Below are positions 27,281-36,054 of a DNA stretch of 63,264 bases, in pieces (the first letter of the stretch is position 1; each line of letters starts with the position of its first letter). The position numbers and the translations under genes are program-made. The notes beneath the pieces are model-generated. The model did no database searches and had not been told where the DNA came from. It saw only the letters and a list, made by a program, of their open reading frames with translations. This DNA is from Chitinimonas sp. BJB300 (GTDB taxonomy: Bacteria; Pseudomonadota; Gammaproteobacteria; Burkholderiales; Chitinimonadaceae). The stretch is taken from NCBI RefSeq assembly GCF_002735695.1, contig NZ_PDZH01000007.1, positions 1-63,264 on the forward strand, given 5' to 3'.

Positions 27281-28051
27281 ATGTCTCTCGCTTCGTTTAC
27301 ACCCGCGGAAGTCGCTTCATTTCAGCAACATGGTTTCTTTATCGCCCGAGGCTTAGCAGATACCGCGCTCTGCCAGCGCATCCTGGCAGCAGGCCAAGCA
27401 CAACTGGCTCAAGCACGGGAGCCCATTGAATATGAGGCTGACACACGTTACCCCGGCGCACCCGCCTCGCGTGATGCCGCTGGCGGCCGCACTGCCCGAC
27501 GCTTGCTACAGGTTTTCGAGCGTGACGCCGCCTTTCGCGACTGGGCGCTGAGCGCGCCGCTGGCTGGGCGGTTAAAGCAATTGCTGGCGGGCGAACAGGT
27601 TGCCCTCTCCCAGGCGCACCACAATAGCCTGATGACCAAACAGCCCGCGTTTTCCAGTGTCACGCATTGGCATCGGGATATCCGGTACTGGAACTTTGCC
27701 AACAACAACCTCGTCTCTGTGTGGCTGGCACTGGGTAAGGAGCATCGGGAGAATGGCTGTCTTGGCTTTTTGCCCGGAACCCACAAGATGGACATGGATG
27801 TGGACCGGTTCGAAAACCGTGCTTTTCTTCGTCCCGACCTGCCAGAAAACCAAGCGCTGATTGAAACAGCTGTCTTCCCAGAACTCGAAGCAGGTGATGT
27901 GGTGTTTTTCCACGCCATGACATTTCATGCGGCTGGCTGGAATCGCGTCGATCAAACCAAGTATTCGCTGGTATTTACCTACCATCTGCAAGACAACCTT
28001 GCCCAGCCCGGCTCTCGTAGCGCCTCTTTACCCTCCATCCCCGTGGCTTGA
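27281..28051 (+). CDS. Phytanoyl-CoA dioxygenase family protein (PhyH)
   Basis: Fe(II)/2-oxoglutarate-dependent oxygenase of unknown substrate. The start MSLASFTPAEVASFQQHGF at 27281 gives 256 residues. Iron ligands: His and Asp in HWHRDIRYWN and the distal His in FFHAMTFHAAGWN, followed by a basic 2OG-binding residue region (KYSLVFTYH). An in-frame extension of 58 codons begins inside element A and is not family-like. No obvious ribosome site is seen at either start. Neighbours do not indicate a pathway. Confidence 0.85.
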   Translation: MSLASFTPAEVASFQQHGFFIARGLADTALCQRILAAGQAQLAQAREPIEYEADTRYPGAPASRDAAGGRTARRLLQVFERDAAFRDWALSAPLAGRLKQLLAGEQVALSQAHHNSLMTKQPAFSSVTHWHRDIRYWNFANNNLVSVWLALGKEHRENGCLGFLPGTHKMDMDVDRFENRAFLRPDLPENQALIETAVFPELEAGDVVFFHAMTFHAAGWNRVDQTKYSLVFTYHLQDNLAQPGSRSASLPSIPVA

Positions 28052-28062
28052 AGTCATATTTA

Positions 28063-28107
28063 CATGACAGTCTTGCTGACTGTCATGTCGACACTACCAT
28101 GACAGTC
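28063..28107. promoter_or_regulatory. Palindrome plus extra half-site upstream of the EamA gene
   Basis: CATGACAGTC and GACTGTCATG form perfect 10-base arms around a 5-base spacer (28063-28087), and a third CATGACAGTC follows at 28098-28107, about 83 bases before the transporter start. The arrangement suggests an operator for a dimeric repressor (TetR-like sites look similar). No T-run follows, so a terminator for the preceding gene is less likely. No regulator gene is adjacent. Confidence 0.5.
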
Positions 28108-28189
28108 AACCCGATAAGCAAACAGGCGTGCCTACCTGCCCGTTTGGCTTAGGTCTACTGTGCAGGGTAACCCGCAACGAGACCACGCC

Positions 28190-29098
28190 ATGCCCAATGC
28201 CCTGCTTTATGCCATCGCTACCCTCATCTGGGGCTCGACTTGGCTGGCGATCACCTTCCAATATGGGGTAATACCCGCTACAGCTTCAGTCGCCTACCGC
28301 TTTTTGTTGGCTGGCCTGCTGATGCTGACTTGGTGCTGGCTGAGGAAACACCGGCTATGGCTCAATGTGGCGGAATGGCTAGGGGTAGTAACACAGGGGA
28401 TATTGATGTTCGGCATCAGCTATATGCTGGTGTATGAGGCTGAACAGCATATTGCCTCTGGCTTGATGGCTGTATTGAATTCCAGCATGGTGATCTTCAA
28501 TCTGATCGGCATGCGGCTGGCCTTTGGCAAAGCCATTGATGCCAAATCATTACTGGGTGCCGGCTTGGGTGTCATCGGGATTGGGCTGGTGTTCTGGCCA
28601 GAATTGAGCCACGTCAACGGCACGAATGCGTGGTTTGGCATCGGCTGTGGCCTCGGGGCGGCAGTCGTTGCTTCCATCGGAAATATGTCAGCACAGTACA
28701 ATCGAAATATCGGTACGCCGTTACTGCCCACCATCGGCTACGGCATGCTGTTTGGTGGGAGCTTGGCATTGCTCTTCACCGTACTGTCTGGCCAAAGCCT
28801 CGAATTTGATACCCGTCCCAGCTACATCGCATCACTGCTTTATTTGGCGGTATTCGGCTCTGTACTGGCCTTTGCCGCCTATTTAACCCTGATGGGGCGG
28901 ATAGGGGCAGCTAAATCCGGCTACATTGCCGTCGCCGTACCTATTGTCGCGCTGCTGTTGTCCAGTTGGTTTGAAGGCTTTGTCTGGCATATCTATACCG
29001 TGCTGGGCATTATTTGCGCGGTAACCGGCAATATCATCATGCTAGTTGATGGCAGCATTTTGCGGCGCCGGCTGGGCCTGGGCTCACAAACCAGCTGA
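28190..29098 (+). CDS. EamA-family (DMT) transporter
   Basis: Inner-membrane permease of the drug/metabolite superfamily. From the ATG at 28190 it has 302 residues and ten predicted membrane helices in two EamA repeats; a GTG at 28160 adds ten polar residues and is less likely. The start ALLYAIATLIWGSTWLAI is a hallmark of the family. Substrate cannot be read from sequence. Its 3' end overlaps the convergent methyltransferase gene by 15 bases. Confidence 0.88.
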   Translation: MPNALLYAIATLIWGSTWLAITFQYGVIPATASVAYRFLLAGLLMLTWCWLRKHRLWLNVAEWLGVVTQGILMFGISYMLVYEAEQHIASGLMAVLNSSMVIFNLIGMRLAFGKAIDAKSLLGAGLGVIGIGLVFWPELSHVNGTNAWFGIGCGLGAAVVASIGNMSAQYNRNIGTPLLPTIGYGMLFGGSLALLFTVLSGQSLEFDTRPSYIASLLYLAVFGSVLAFAAYLTLMGRIGAAKSGYIAVAVPIVALLLSSWFEGFVWHIYTVLGIICAVTGNIIMLVDGSILRRRLGLGSQTS

Positions 29099-29860
29099 TT
29101 GGCGTACCCGTTCATACAGGCAGATGGCCGCCGCGGCCCCCACATTGAGCGACTCAAGCCCTGCCTGCATCGGTATACATAAGCGCAAGGTCGCCAGATC
29201 CAGCACCGCCGGGCTGACGCCCATGCCTTCGCTGCCCATCACCAATGCCATACTCCCTGTCAACCGCGCCTGGTAGAGTGAAACGCTGCCATCAAGCGCC
29301 GTAACAGCCCGCTGCCCCTCGAACGCCGCCAACAACACCGGTAAGTCAGCTCGTTCCACTATTGGCACGAGAAAGTGCGCCCCCATCCCGGCTCTGAGCA
29401 CTTTGGGGGAGTACACATCAGCACAAGCCGGGCTCAACCAGATCTGCTGCACACATGCCGCCGCAGCCGTTCGTAATATCGAGCCGACATTGCCAGGGTC
29501 TTGCACCCCATCCAGCGCCAATACCCAGCCCGCCTGCACAGCCTCTGGCGCCACAGGGAAAGGCCAGATAGCCAGGATGCCGCTGCTTGACTCAAGCTCG
29601 CTCAGTTCAGCAAACATACCATCGGCCACGACACTTTTTGGTGCATCGCTTCGTACCAGCAACTGCGCAATCTCGGGCTTTTCCAGCGCCTGTTCCGCCA
29701 CCAGGATACGCTGCAACGGCTGGCCGGCATCCAATGCAGCTGTAATCAGATGCGGGCCATCAAGCAAGCTCAAGCCGGTCTTCAATCGCTCGCGTCGATT
29801 GGCTGCCAGTTTGGTGCAAGTCTTGATGAGGGGATTCTGACGGGACTGTATGACTTCCAT
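29084..29860 (-). CDS. SpoU/TrmH-family RNA 2'-O-methyltransferase
   Basis: 258 residues. N-terminal substrate-binding part (SRQNPLIKTCTKLAANRRER) followed by a SPOUT-fold catalytic domain with the three family motifs: LDGVQDPGNVGSILRTAAA, SMALVMGSEGMGVS and LCIPMQAGLESLNVGAAAAI. It methylates ribose in rRNA or tRNA; whether the target is a 23S site (RlmB-like) or another RNA is not decided by the sequence. The gene stands alone between a convergent transporter and a terminator. Confidence 0.88.
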   Translation of the reverse strand: MEVIQSRQNPLIKTCTKLAANRRERLKTGLSLLDGPHLITAALDAGQPLQRILVAEQALEKPEIAQLLVRSDAPKSVVADGMFAELSELESSSGILAIWPFPVAPEAVQAGWVLALDGVQDPGNVGSILRTAAAACVQQIWLSPACADVYSPKVLRAGMGAHFLVPIVERADLPVLLAAFEGQRAVTALDGSVSLYQARLTGSMALVMGSEGMGVSPAVLDLATLRLCIPMQAGLESLNVGAAAAICLYERVRQSAGL

Positions 29861-29876
29861 CGTACGGGTACTACCT

Positions 29877-29909
29877 TTTAAAACAACCAGGGCCGGCGAT
29901 GCCGACCCT
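29877..29909 (-). terminator. Intrinsic terminator after the HDOD gene
   Basis: On the minus strand AGGGTCGGC and GCCGGCCCT form a 9-bp stem with one mismatch and a 3-base loop, followed by GGTTGTTTT. It lies 34 bases after the HDOD stop and ends the motA-motB-methyltransferase-HDOD operon. Confidence 0.7.
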
Positions 29910-29942
29910 GCGAGTTAATATCCAATAAGACGACTGCAAGTG

Positions 29943-31388
29943 CTAGCTGCCCAACTCCAACCGCTTGGCCTGTCTGGTAAGCGACTGCCCTGCCATCAGG
30001 CATACCTGCTTGAAGGCATTGTACTGGGACTCCGTGACAGGTTCACCGCGATTGTCGGCATAGAAGATGCCAACCGGCTTGTTTTCGACAAACAACGACA
30101 TCGCCAGAAACTCACCCTGCCCGATCGCCTGCCGCAAACCCCGGGGTAATAACGATTCAAACTGACCCCGATTGGTCGCATTGATCCAGATCGACTGCGG
30201 CTTGAGCATGAGCTTGGTGAAAATATGCGGTGCACTGAGGTCGATATGGAAGGTACGCAGCGGGTCATTCTCTGCCGCGCCCACGATATAACGCGTTTTC
30301 AATGCATTCTGGCCCGCCAGCAGCAGGCCGAAAACAATCCGTTTAAGGCCAATCCCATCGGAATGCGCTCGAATCGTCAGGCCCATGATCTGATTGAAAG
30401 AAGCACCACTTTGGCCTGCATGCTGCAATTCACGCAGGATATCCTGCACAGTGGGACGGCTGGCTTCGGCGGGTTTAGTCTCAGCCTTTTCGGTTTTGAC
30501 CTGCGGCTTGGGCCAATCGCCCGCGATCATCGGCAACCAACGCGCCGGCGGGAAAATCTGCGGGTAGGGCCAGTCATTGCGGGCAAAGTGCAGCAAGGTA
30601 CGGCAGATTATCTCCCATACCGTGTATTGCTCGATACCCAGGGCATGCCCTGCCCTGTGCACCTCATCTGCAATGCCGGCCTGCCACCAGCCAAGCTGAA
30701 GATGCTCGGCCAGACGCAAGGCGGTTTGGTGCAACATGCTGCGCTGGTTACTGGCAACCGTATCGTCCAGCAAGGCATTGAATACTTCGGGCAAACGCCA
30801 GCGTGCAAACAAGGGAAGCATGACTGAAGCCAGCTCCACAGGGGGTACCGGCTCATTCATCCCCACATCGATATGACGCAGCATCACCGGCAGATCAGCC
30901 AGAAGCGCTGTGACGTAAATTTCGTCCAGTCGGGCGTCATAGCGAAGTACGCCAAACTCGCGCGCCAGCTTGGCTGCCAAACGAGCGGTAGCGATATGGC
31001 GTAACAATGAGAAGTAACGAGCCTGATGCGCTGGCAGCAAAACCGACTCGACCGTAGGCAGCGCGGTGAATTTCTTGACGAAGGATTCCAACCCCATCAG
31101 CAGGATGACGTTCTCAAGAGAAACCACATCGGCCGTCATGCTGGAACGACGCCGCTGATTGATATGTCTTAACGCATGCGCTGTCAGCAACGGATCACGC
31201 AGGACAAGGTCGACAACATCATCGGTACGTGCCGCTTCGGACTTGCCGACATAACCGGTCAGCGCTGCCTTGGTCGATTGCAGAATCGGCAGCGGCCGGG
31301 CAGCCCAGAAGTCGAGCCACGCCTCGTTATTGGTCTTGTTGCGCCCCGTAGAGCCCGGGGGGGTCGCTGCAGTCAAGGCATTCGCCAT
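29943..31388 (-). CDS. HDOD-domain protein with GAF-like C-terminus
   Basis: 481 residues. HDOD domain at about 25-260 (LPILQSTKAAL, DLVLRDPLLTAHALRHINQR, LENVILLMGLESFV), then a Lys/Glu-rich linker (about 295-310) and a GAF-like C-terminal domain ending with FVENKPVGIFYADNRG. The HDOD fold is related to HD phosphohydrolases but lacks metal ligands and serves in signalling. It overlaps the methyltransferase gene by 16 bases and is the last gene of the motAB operon. A role in motility control is plausible from context only. Confidence 0.82.
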   Translation of the reverse strand: MANALTAATPPGSTGRNKTNNEAWLDFWAARPLPILQSTKAALTGYVGKSEAARTDDVVDLVLRDPLLTAHALRHINQRRRSSMTADVVSLENVILLMGLESFVKKFTALPTVESVLLPAHQARYFSLLRHIATARLAAKLAREFGVLRYDARLDEIYVTALLADLPVMLRHIDVGMNEPVPPVELASVMLPLFARWRLPEVFNALLDDTVASNQRSMLHQTALRLAEHLQLGWWQAGIADEVHRAGHALGIEQYTVWEIICRTLLHFARNDWPYPQIFPPARWLPMIAGDWPKPQVKTEKAETKPAEASRPTVQDILRELQHAGQSGASFNQIMGLTIRAHSDGIGLKRIVFGLLLAGQNALKTRYIVGAAENDPLRTFHIDLSAPHIFTKLMLKPQSIWINATNRGQFESLLPRGLRQAIGQGEFLAMSLFVENKPVGIFYADNRGEPVTESQYNAFKQVCLMAGQSLTRQAKRLELGS

Positions 31389-32098
31389 AGATAAAGACTC
31401 GCACCCTTCCAGTCGTTGAGTTCGATTACCTTATCCGCCGGCACACCCGGCACTTCGAAGGTATTGCTGACCAGGAGACTGCCAGAGGACATCTCCCGTT
31501 TCGCCTTGGCCCACAATGCCGGCATCGCTGCCGGCGACAAAAAGGCATACACGACATCGTAATCAGCCAAGGGGGCTTGCATCAGTTCTCCCCGCCACAC
31601 TTTGGCTTTGCTGCCCTTCAATACCAACCGTAAGCGAGCAATCAACCAGGTAAGCCAGGCGTGTTCCACACCTTCCACCTGGATATCCGCCCGCCGCCCC
31701 AACCACGCCAGCACCGTACCCGTGCCCGCCCCGAGATCCAGCACCTTGCCCTGCTCCGGCACCAGGTTATCCAGGGCGCGCAGCGCGGCGCGATTGCTGA
31801 GATAAAGTGGCACACGGCTACGATCAATACGGCCAAACAACAGCCATGCAAAAACAAAGGCCAACAGGTATAACCATGGTGGCCAGTCCAATCGAAGCGC
31901 CAATACCACGGCAGGCACAAAGCTGGCGTTTATCAACCACCACCAGCGAGGCTGCCGCGCAACCACACTAAGCAATAGTGCCCCAAGCGCTTGCAAGGGC
32001 CACCACCAGATCAAGGGACTGCCCAAATACCACAGCAGCAGCCAAGCAAAAAAGCCTGCGTTCACCTGGATCAGAAGGCCGATCAGCGCCGGATTCAC
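31373..32098 (-). CDS. Membrane-anchored class I SAM-dependent methyltransferase
   Basis: 241 residues from a GTG that overlaps the motB stop (GTGA). The first 90 residues hold three to four Trp/Leu-rich membrane segments; the rest is a Rossmann methyltransferase with motif I VLDLGAGTGTVLAWLG and the acidic VEGVEHAWL. The substrate is unknown. Position between motB and an HDOD gene, with overlaps on both sides, shows it belongs to the motAB transcript. It could modify a lipid or a membrane protein, but nothing in the sequence decides this. Confidence 0.75.
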   Translation of the reverse strand: MNPALIGLLIQVNAGFFAWLLLWYLGSPLIWWWPLQALGALLLSVVARQPRWWWLINASFVPAVVLALRLDWPPWLYLLAFVFAWLLFGRIDRSRVPLYLSNRAALRALDNLVPEQGKVLDLGAGTGTVLAWLGRRADIQVEGVEHAWLTWLIARLRLVLKGSKAKVWRGELMQAPLADYDVVYAFLSPAAMPALWAKAKREMSSGSLLVSNTFEVPGVPADKVIELNDWKGASLYLWRMP

Positions 32099-33009
32099 GG
32101 CTTGGCGGCACCAGGCCCGACGGCCTCGTTAATGGCGGCAGCCGCCGTTTCCGCATCGCCGACGTTTTCGGTTTCTCCTGCAGCTTTACCCGCCAGCTTC
32201 ATGATGTTCTCTTCCGCCTCCTTGTTCAGCACAATGATACTGATGCGCCGATTCACCGGATTGGCTGGATTGGCGGTATCAAATGGGACGGAATCCGCCA
32301 AACCCACCACGCGGAGTATTTTTGCCCCGCCAAGGCCACCGGTAATCAGTTGCCTGCGCGATGAGTTGGCCCGGTCCGCCGATAGCTCCCAGTTACTGAA
32401 GTTGGCATCACCACCAGAAAAACCCGCTGAGTCGGTATGGCCCGAGAGCGACAGACGATTAGGTACCTCATTGAGAATGGCGGCGATTTCCTTGAGAATA
32501 TCCGCCGCATACCCTTCCATCTGCTCGCTGCCGCTCTTGAACATAGGTCGGTTCTGTTGGTCGACGATCTGGATACGCAAGCCTTCGGGTGTGATATCGA
32601 GCAGGATCTGATCCTTGTACTGCGCCAGCTTGCCTGTGGCGGAACTCTTCAGTGCCTCCTCAAGCTTTTTCTTCAACTGATCGAGAATTTTCTTGTCGCC
32701 CGGGTCCGGGCTACGACGATGCGCACCAGCTTTTTTCGACAAATCCAAGCCGCCACCCTGCATGACGCTATTCGACTCACCCGCACCCGATCCACCACTT
32801 AGGGCTACCTTGAGTGGATTCTGAAAATAATCGGCGATACCGCGCAAATCCCCCTTGGTGGCAGAGCCCAGCAACCACATCAGCAGAAAGAACGCCATCA
32901 TCGCCGTCACAAAGTCGGCATAGGCGATCTTCCATGCGCCACCATGGTGGCCATGCCCCCCCTTCTTTATCTTCTTGACGATTATCGGGCGTTGCGAGTC
33001 ATCACTCAT
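32095..33009 (-). CDS. motB: Flagellar stator protein MotB
   Basis: Anchors the stator to peptidoglycan and forms the ion channel with MotA. 304 residues: basic N-terminus (KKIKKGGHGHHGG), one membrane helix beginning AYADFVTAMMAFFLLMWLLG with the ion-binding Asp, a plug/linker region and an OmpA-like domain (LSLSGHTDSAGF and ELSADRANSSRRQL). The C-terminus is Ala/Glu-rich. It follows motA by 40 bases. Length and motifs are normal; a proton-type stator is likely. Confidence 0.95.
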   Translation of the reverse strand: MSDDSQRPIIVKKIKKGGHGHHGGAWKIAYADFVTAMMAFFLLMWLLGSATKGDLRGIADYFQNPLKVALSGGSGAGESNSVMQGGGLDLSKKAGAHRRSPDPGDKKILDQLKKKLEEALKSSATGKLAQYKDQILLDITPEGLRIQIVDQQNRPMFKSGSEQMEGYAADILKEIAAILNEVPNRLSLSGHTDSAGFSGGDANFSNWELSADRANSSRRQLITGGLGGAKILRVVGLADSVPFDTANPANPVNRRISIIVLNKEAEENIMKLAGKAAGETENVGDAETAAAAINEAVGPGAAKP

Positions 33010-33049
33010 GGTGCGATTCCTTGCCTATCAACCTATGGGCTTGTTGATA

Positions 33050-33904
33050 TCAGCCTTTTTTATTCTTCACGTATTCCTCAAGTTCAAGGAAGGAAGGACG
33101 CATATGGCCTTCCATCGCCTTGCGGCCAAACTCCACCGCCACCTGCGGGGCATAACCATTCAAGCTGGCCAGCAAGGTTACTTTGATGGTCTGGTATATC
33201 CGTGTGCCCTCGTTGACCTTGGTTTCCAACACGGTTGCGAGTGGGCCGACAAAGCCATACGCCAGCCAAATCCCCATGAAGGTACCCACCAGCGCCGCAC
33301 CAATCAACTTGCCCAGCTCAGCTGGTGGCAGGTGCAGGGAACCCATGGTATGCACCACCCCCATCACCGCCGCCACGATACCGAACGCCGGCAGACCATC
33401 ACCTAGCTTGGCCATGAATTGTGCCGGTACCTCTGCCTCATGGTGATGCGCCTCGATTTCCACATCCATCAGGTTTTCAATTTCAAAGGCATTCAGATTG
33501 CCACCCACCATCAGGCGCAGGTAATCACAAATAAATTCGATGACGTGGTGGTCTTTGGCGACGGTGGCATATTTGGAAAACAGCGGGCTCGCGTCAGGAT
33601 TCTCGATATCGCCCTCAACCGACATCAACCCCTCTTTGCGTACCTTGGAAAGGATTTCGAACAACAGCGCAAATAGGTCCATGTAGAAAGTCTTGCCATA
33701 GGCACTGCCTTTAAAGACGCTGGGCAATGCCTTCACAATACTTTTTAGCGATGAGCCATAGGCTGCGATCATGGCACCGATGCCACCACCAAATATGATG
33801 ACGATTTCCGAAGGCTGCCATAACACCGCCAGATGACCGCCATGCATGGCGTAGGCACCCAGGATACAGACGCACATGAAAACATAACCGATGATGACAA
33901 ACAT
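33050..33904 (-). CDS. motA: Flagellar stator protein MotA
   Basis: Ion-conducting, torque-generating partner of MotB. 284 residues with four membrane helices (about 1-20, 30-50, 165-190 and 200-225), the conserved GGGIGAMIAAYG, the cytoplasmic loop, GDGLPAFGIVAAVMGVVHTM and GTFMGIWLAYGFVGPLA. It heads the operon motA-motB-methyltransferase-HDOD. Upstream (33905-34011) there is ordinary intergenic DNA in which I see no clear promoter, followed by the composite repeat. Confidence 0.96.
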   Translation of the reverse strand: MFVIIGYVFMCVCILGAYAMHGGHLAVLWQPSEIVIIFGGGIGAMIAAYGSSLKSIVKALPSVFKGSAYGKTFYMDLFALLFEILSKVRKEGLMSVEGDIENPDASPLFSKYATVAKDHHVIEFICDYLRLMVGGNLNAFEIENLMDVEIEAHHHEAEVPAQFMAKLGDGLPAFGIVAAVMGVVHTMGSLHLPPAELGKLIGAALVGTFMGIWLAYGFVGPLATVLETKVNEGTRIYQTIKVTLLASLNGYAPQVAVEFGRKAMEGHMRPSFLELEEYVKNKKG

Positions 33905-34011
33905 CTAGCCCTGCTCCCGTCAGCATATGCTGGCTGCTTGGCGCGCCATGATGTAGCGCAACGGTTGGATATTAGTTGCCAGCAGAGCGTAATGACAAAT
34001 AAGAAGTGTTA

Positions 34012-34086
34012 GAACCTGCTCAATATCTTCCTGCGCGCCCATTATCAGGGCTCATGGGCTGCGCAGTAAGGTCAGTAAACAGGTTC
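34012..34086 (+). repeat. Element B copy 1, fused to element A copy 3
   Basis: Starts GAACCTGCTCAATATCTTCC after TTA and ends AACAGGTTC, where the neighbouring element A begins without its own first eight bases. B and A together (34012-34216) are flanked by TTA on both sides, so the pair may have moved as one unit. Confidence 0.65.
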
Positions 34087-34216
34087 CTAAAGTCTCGCGA
34101 GCTAGGGCAAGACAAGGCGAAAACAGCCGAGGAAACGGCGTTTACAAGTGGTATGCGCATTCCGAGGGGGTTTTCAACACCGTATTGCTGACGCACAGCA
34201 GACTCTAGACAGGTTC
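34087..34216 (+). repeat. Element A copy 3
   Basis: Begins CTAAAGTCTCGCGAGCTAGG, lacking the first bases of the left inverted repeat, and ends AGACTCTAGACAGGTTC followed by TTA. It matches other copies throughout. It ends 20 bases after (downstream of) the rnhB stop. Confidence 0.88.
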
Positions 34217-34236
34217 TTAGCGGTGAGTAGCGAGAC

Positions 34237-34827
34237 TTACCACAAACTGGCTTGAGCAGCACCCATGGCGGCCCGTACAGGTGCGAAGCTACGTCGATGC
34301 TGCCCGCATGGTCCATGAGCCTGTAGCGCGGCCAGGTGCGCCTGGGTCGGGTATCCCTTGTGTATCGCAAATCCATACATAGGGAATTCAAGATGCAGGC
34401 GGGCCAATTCAGCATCCCGCGCCACCTTCGCTAAAATGGAAGCCGCCGAAATACAAGGCTCCAGTGCATCGCCCTTCACTATGGCGCGGCCAGGGCAAGG
34501 CAAACCCTTCGGCACTCGGTTACCATCGATCAGCGCTTCTGTTGCCGGTGTAGCTAAGCCAGCAACCGCGCGTTGCATCGCCAGCATCGTGGCGTGCAGA
34601 ATATTGAGTTGGTCGATCTCCTCCACACTGGCTGTCGCAATCGACCAGGCCAACGCTTTGGCTTGAATCTCAACAAACAAGTGTTCGCGCCGGGCCGCCG
34701 TTAGTATCTTGGAATCCGCCAAGCCGGTAATGCCGTGGTCCTCCCCCAAAATCACTGCGGCGGCAAACACCGCGCCCGCCAACGGGCCGCGGCCTGCTTC
34801 ATCCACACCACAAACCAAAGCGCTCAC
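34237..34827 (-). CDS. rnhB: Ribonuclease HII
   Basis: Cuts RNA in RNA-DNA hybrids and removes single ribonucleotides from DNA. 196 residues, GTG start overlapping the lpxB stop (GTGA). Catalytic signature [14 protein letters not shown] at the N-terminus (first Asp and Glu), and the remaining acidic residues in [10 protein letters not shown] and [10 protein letters not shown] regions; [12 protein letters not shown] closes the domain. It is the last gene of the lipid A block. Confidence 0.96.
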   Translation of the reverse strand: MSALVCGVDEAGRGPLAGAVFAAAVILGEDHGITGLADSKILTAARREHLFVEIQAKALAWSIATASVEEIDQLNILHATMLAMQRAVAGLATPATEALIDGNRVPKGLPCPGRAIVKGDALEPCISAASILAKVARDAELARLHLEFPMYGFAIHKGYPTQAHLAALQAHGPCGQHRRSFAPVRAAMGAAQASLW

Positions 34828-36011
34828 GCCGGTCTCCGCAAATAGGCAACGACCGCATCAGCTGCGCGCTCGGCTGCGTCCTGCCGCAATGACTCATGCT
34901 GGTGGGTGAAGAGTTCCGTCAAGGCAGCACCCAGCTTTTTCGATTCAACATAGTTGCCCAATACCTGGGCCAAGTTCTCGGGTGTCGCCTCATGCTGCAA
35001 CAATTCGGGCACCACGAAGCGCCCTGCAATCACATTGGGCAAGCCCACATAAGGCAAGCGCATCTTTTTGCGCACCATGCGATAGGTAGTGTCCGACAAC
35101 TTATAGGTAATCACCATCGGCCGTTTGGCCAACATTGCTTCCAACGTCGCAGTCCCTGAAGCCACCAGGATCACGTCAGCCGCCTGCATGGCTTCCTGAG
35201 CGTGTCCAAACATCAACCGTAGCGGCAGATCAAGCGCTTTGTGGGTATAACGGGCAGCATCGAACAGGTCACGTGTCTCGCGCGTCACCAAAGGCACAAG
35301 GAAAACAGCCTCCGGGTACCGCGCACTCAGTAAGCGTGCTGTCTCGATAAACAATTCGGCATGGTAGCCTACTTCGCCAATACGGCTACCGGGCAGGAAG
35401 GTAAACACCAGCTGGTTTTCATTCACGCCGATCGCTTCACGTATCTCAGCCTGATTGGGTACCAGCGGCATGCTATCAGCAAGCGGGTGGCCCACATAGG
35501 TGGCTTTGGCATCCACCGCATCGTAAAGCTGCTTTTCAAACGGAAACAAACACAGCACTTCGTTGGTTGCCGCCTTGATCTTGTACACGCGCTCCCCACG
35601 CCATGCCCAAATCGAGGGGCTGACGTAATGTACCGTGGGAATACCGGCATCCTTTAGCTTCTTTTCCAGCCCCAGGTTGAAATCCGGCGCATCAATACCG
35701 ATGAAAAGATCAGGCCTTTCCTGCAAGCACCGTTCTCGCAAGGTCGCACGAATACCCAACAACTCGCGTAGACGCTTGATGACTTCGACATAGCCCATCA
35801 CCGCTAGGCGGCTCATCGGAAACAGTGACTTGGCTCCGGCAGATTGCATCTTTGGCCCGGCAATACCGGCAAAACGCACCTCAGGCATCCGTCGGCGCAC
35901 AGCTTGAATCAAACTCGCGCCGAGCAAGTCGCCAGAAGCCTCTCCAGCTACGATAGCGACACGCGGGCCACTGTGGCCATCAAAAAGGCTATCGCTGGGA
36001 AGAGACGGCAT
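34824..36011 (-). CDS. lpxB: Lipid-A-disaccharide synthase LpxB
   Basis: Glycosyltransferase that joins UDP-diacylglucosamine and lipid X on the inner membrane. From the ATG at 36011 it has 395 residues; a TTG two codons earlier is possible. Seen: [57 protein letters not shown] and LLPGSR-like [10 protein letters not shown]. It follows lpxA by 43 bases and overlaps rnhB by four bases. Confidence 0.96.
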   Translation of the reverse strand: MPSLPSDSLFDGHSGPRVAIVAGEASGDLLGASLIQAVRRRMPEVRFAGIAGPKMQSAGAKSLFPMSRLAVMGYVEVIKRLRELLGIRATLRERCLQERPDLFIGIDAPDFNLGLEKKLKDAGIPTVHYVSPSIWAWRGERVYKIKAATNEVLCLFPFEKQLYDAVDAKATYVGHPLADSMPLVPNQAEIREAIGVNENQLVFTFLPGSRIGEVGYHAELFIETARLLSARYPEAVFLVPLVTRETRDLFDAARYTHKALDLPLRLMFGHAQEAMQAADVILVASGTATLEAMLAKRPMVITYKLSDTTYRMVRKKMRLPYVGLPNVIAGRFVVPELLQHEATPENLAQVLGNYVESKKLGAALTELFTHQHESLRQDAAERAADAVVAYLRRPA

Positions 36012-36054
36012 AGGCAAAGTATTCAGCTGGTGATGAAAGTACGGTTCGCCGCGT

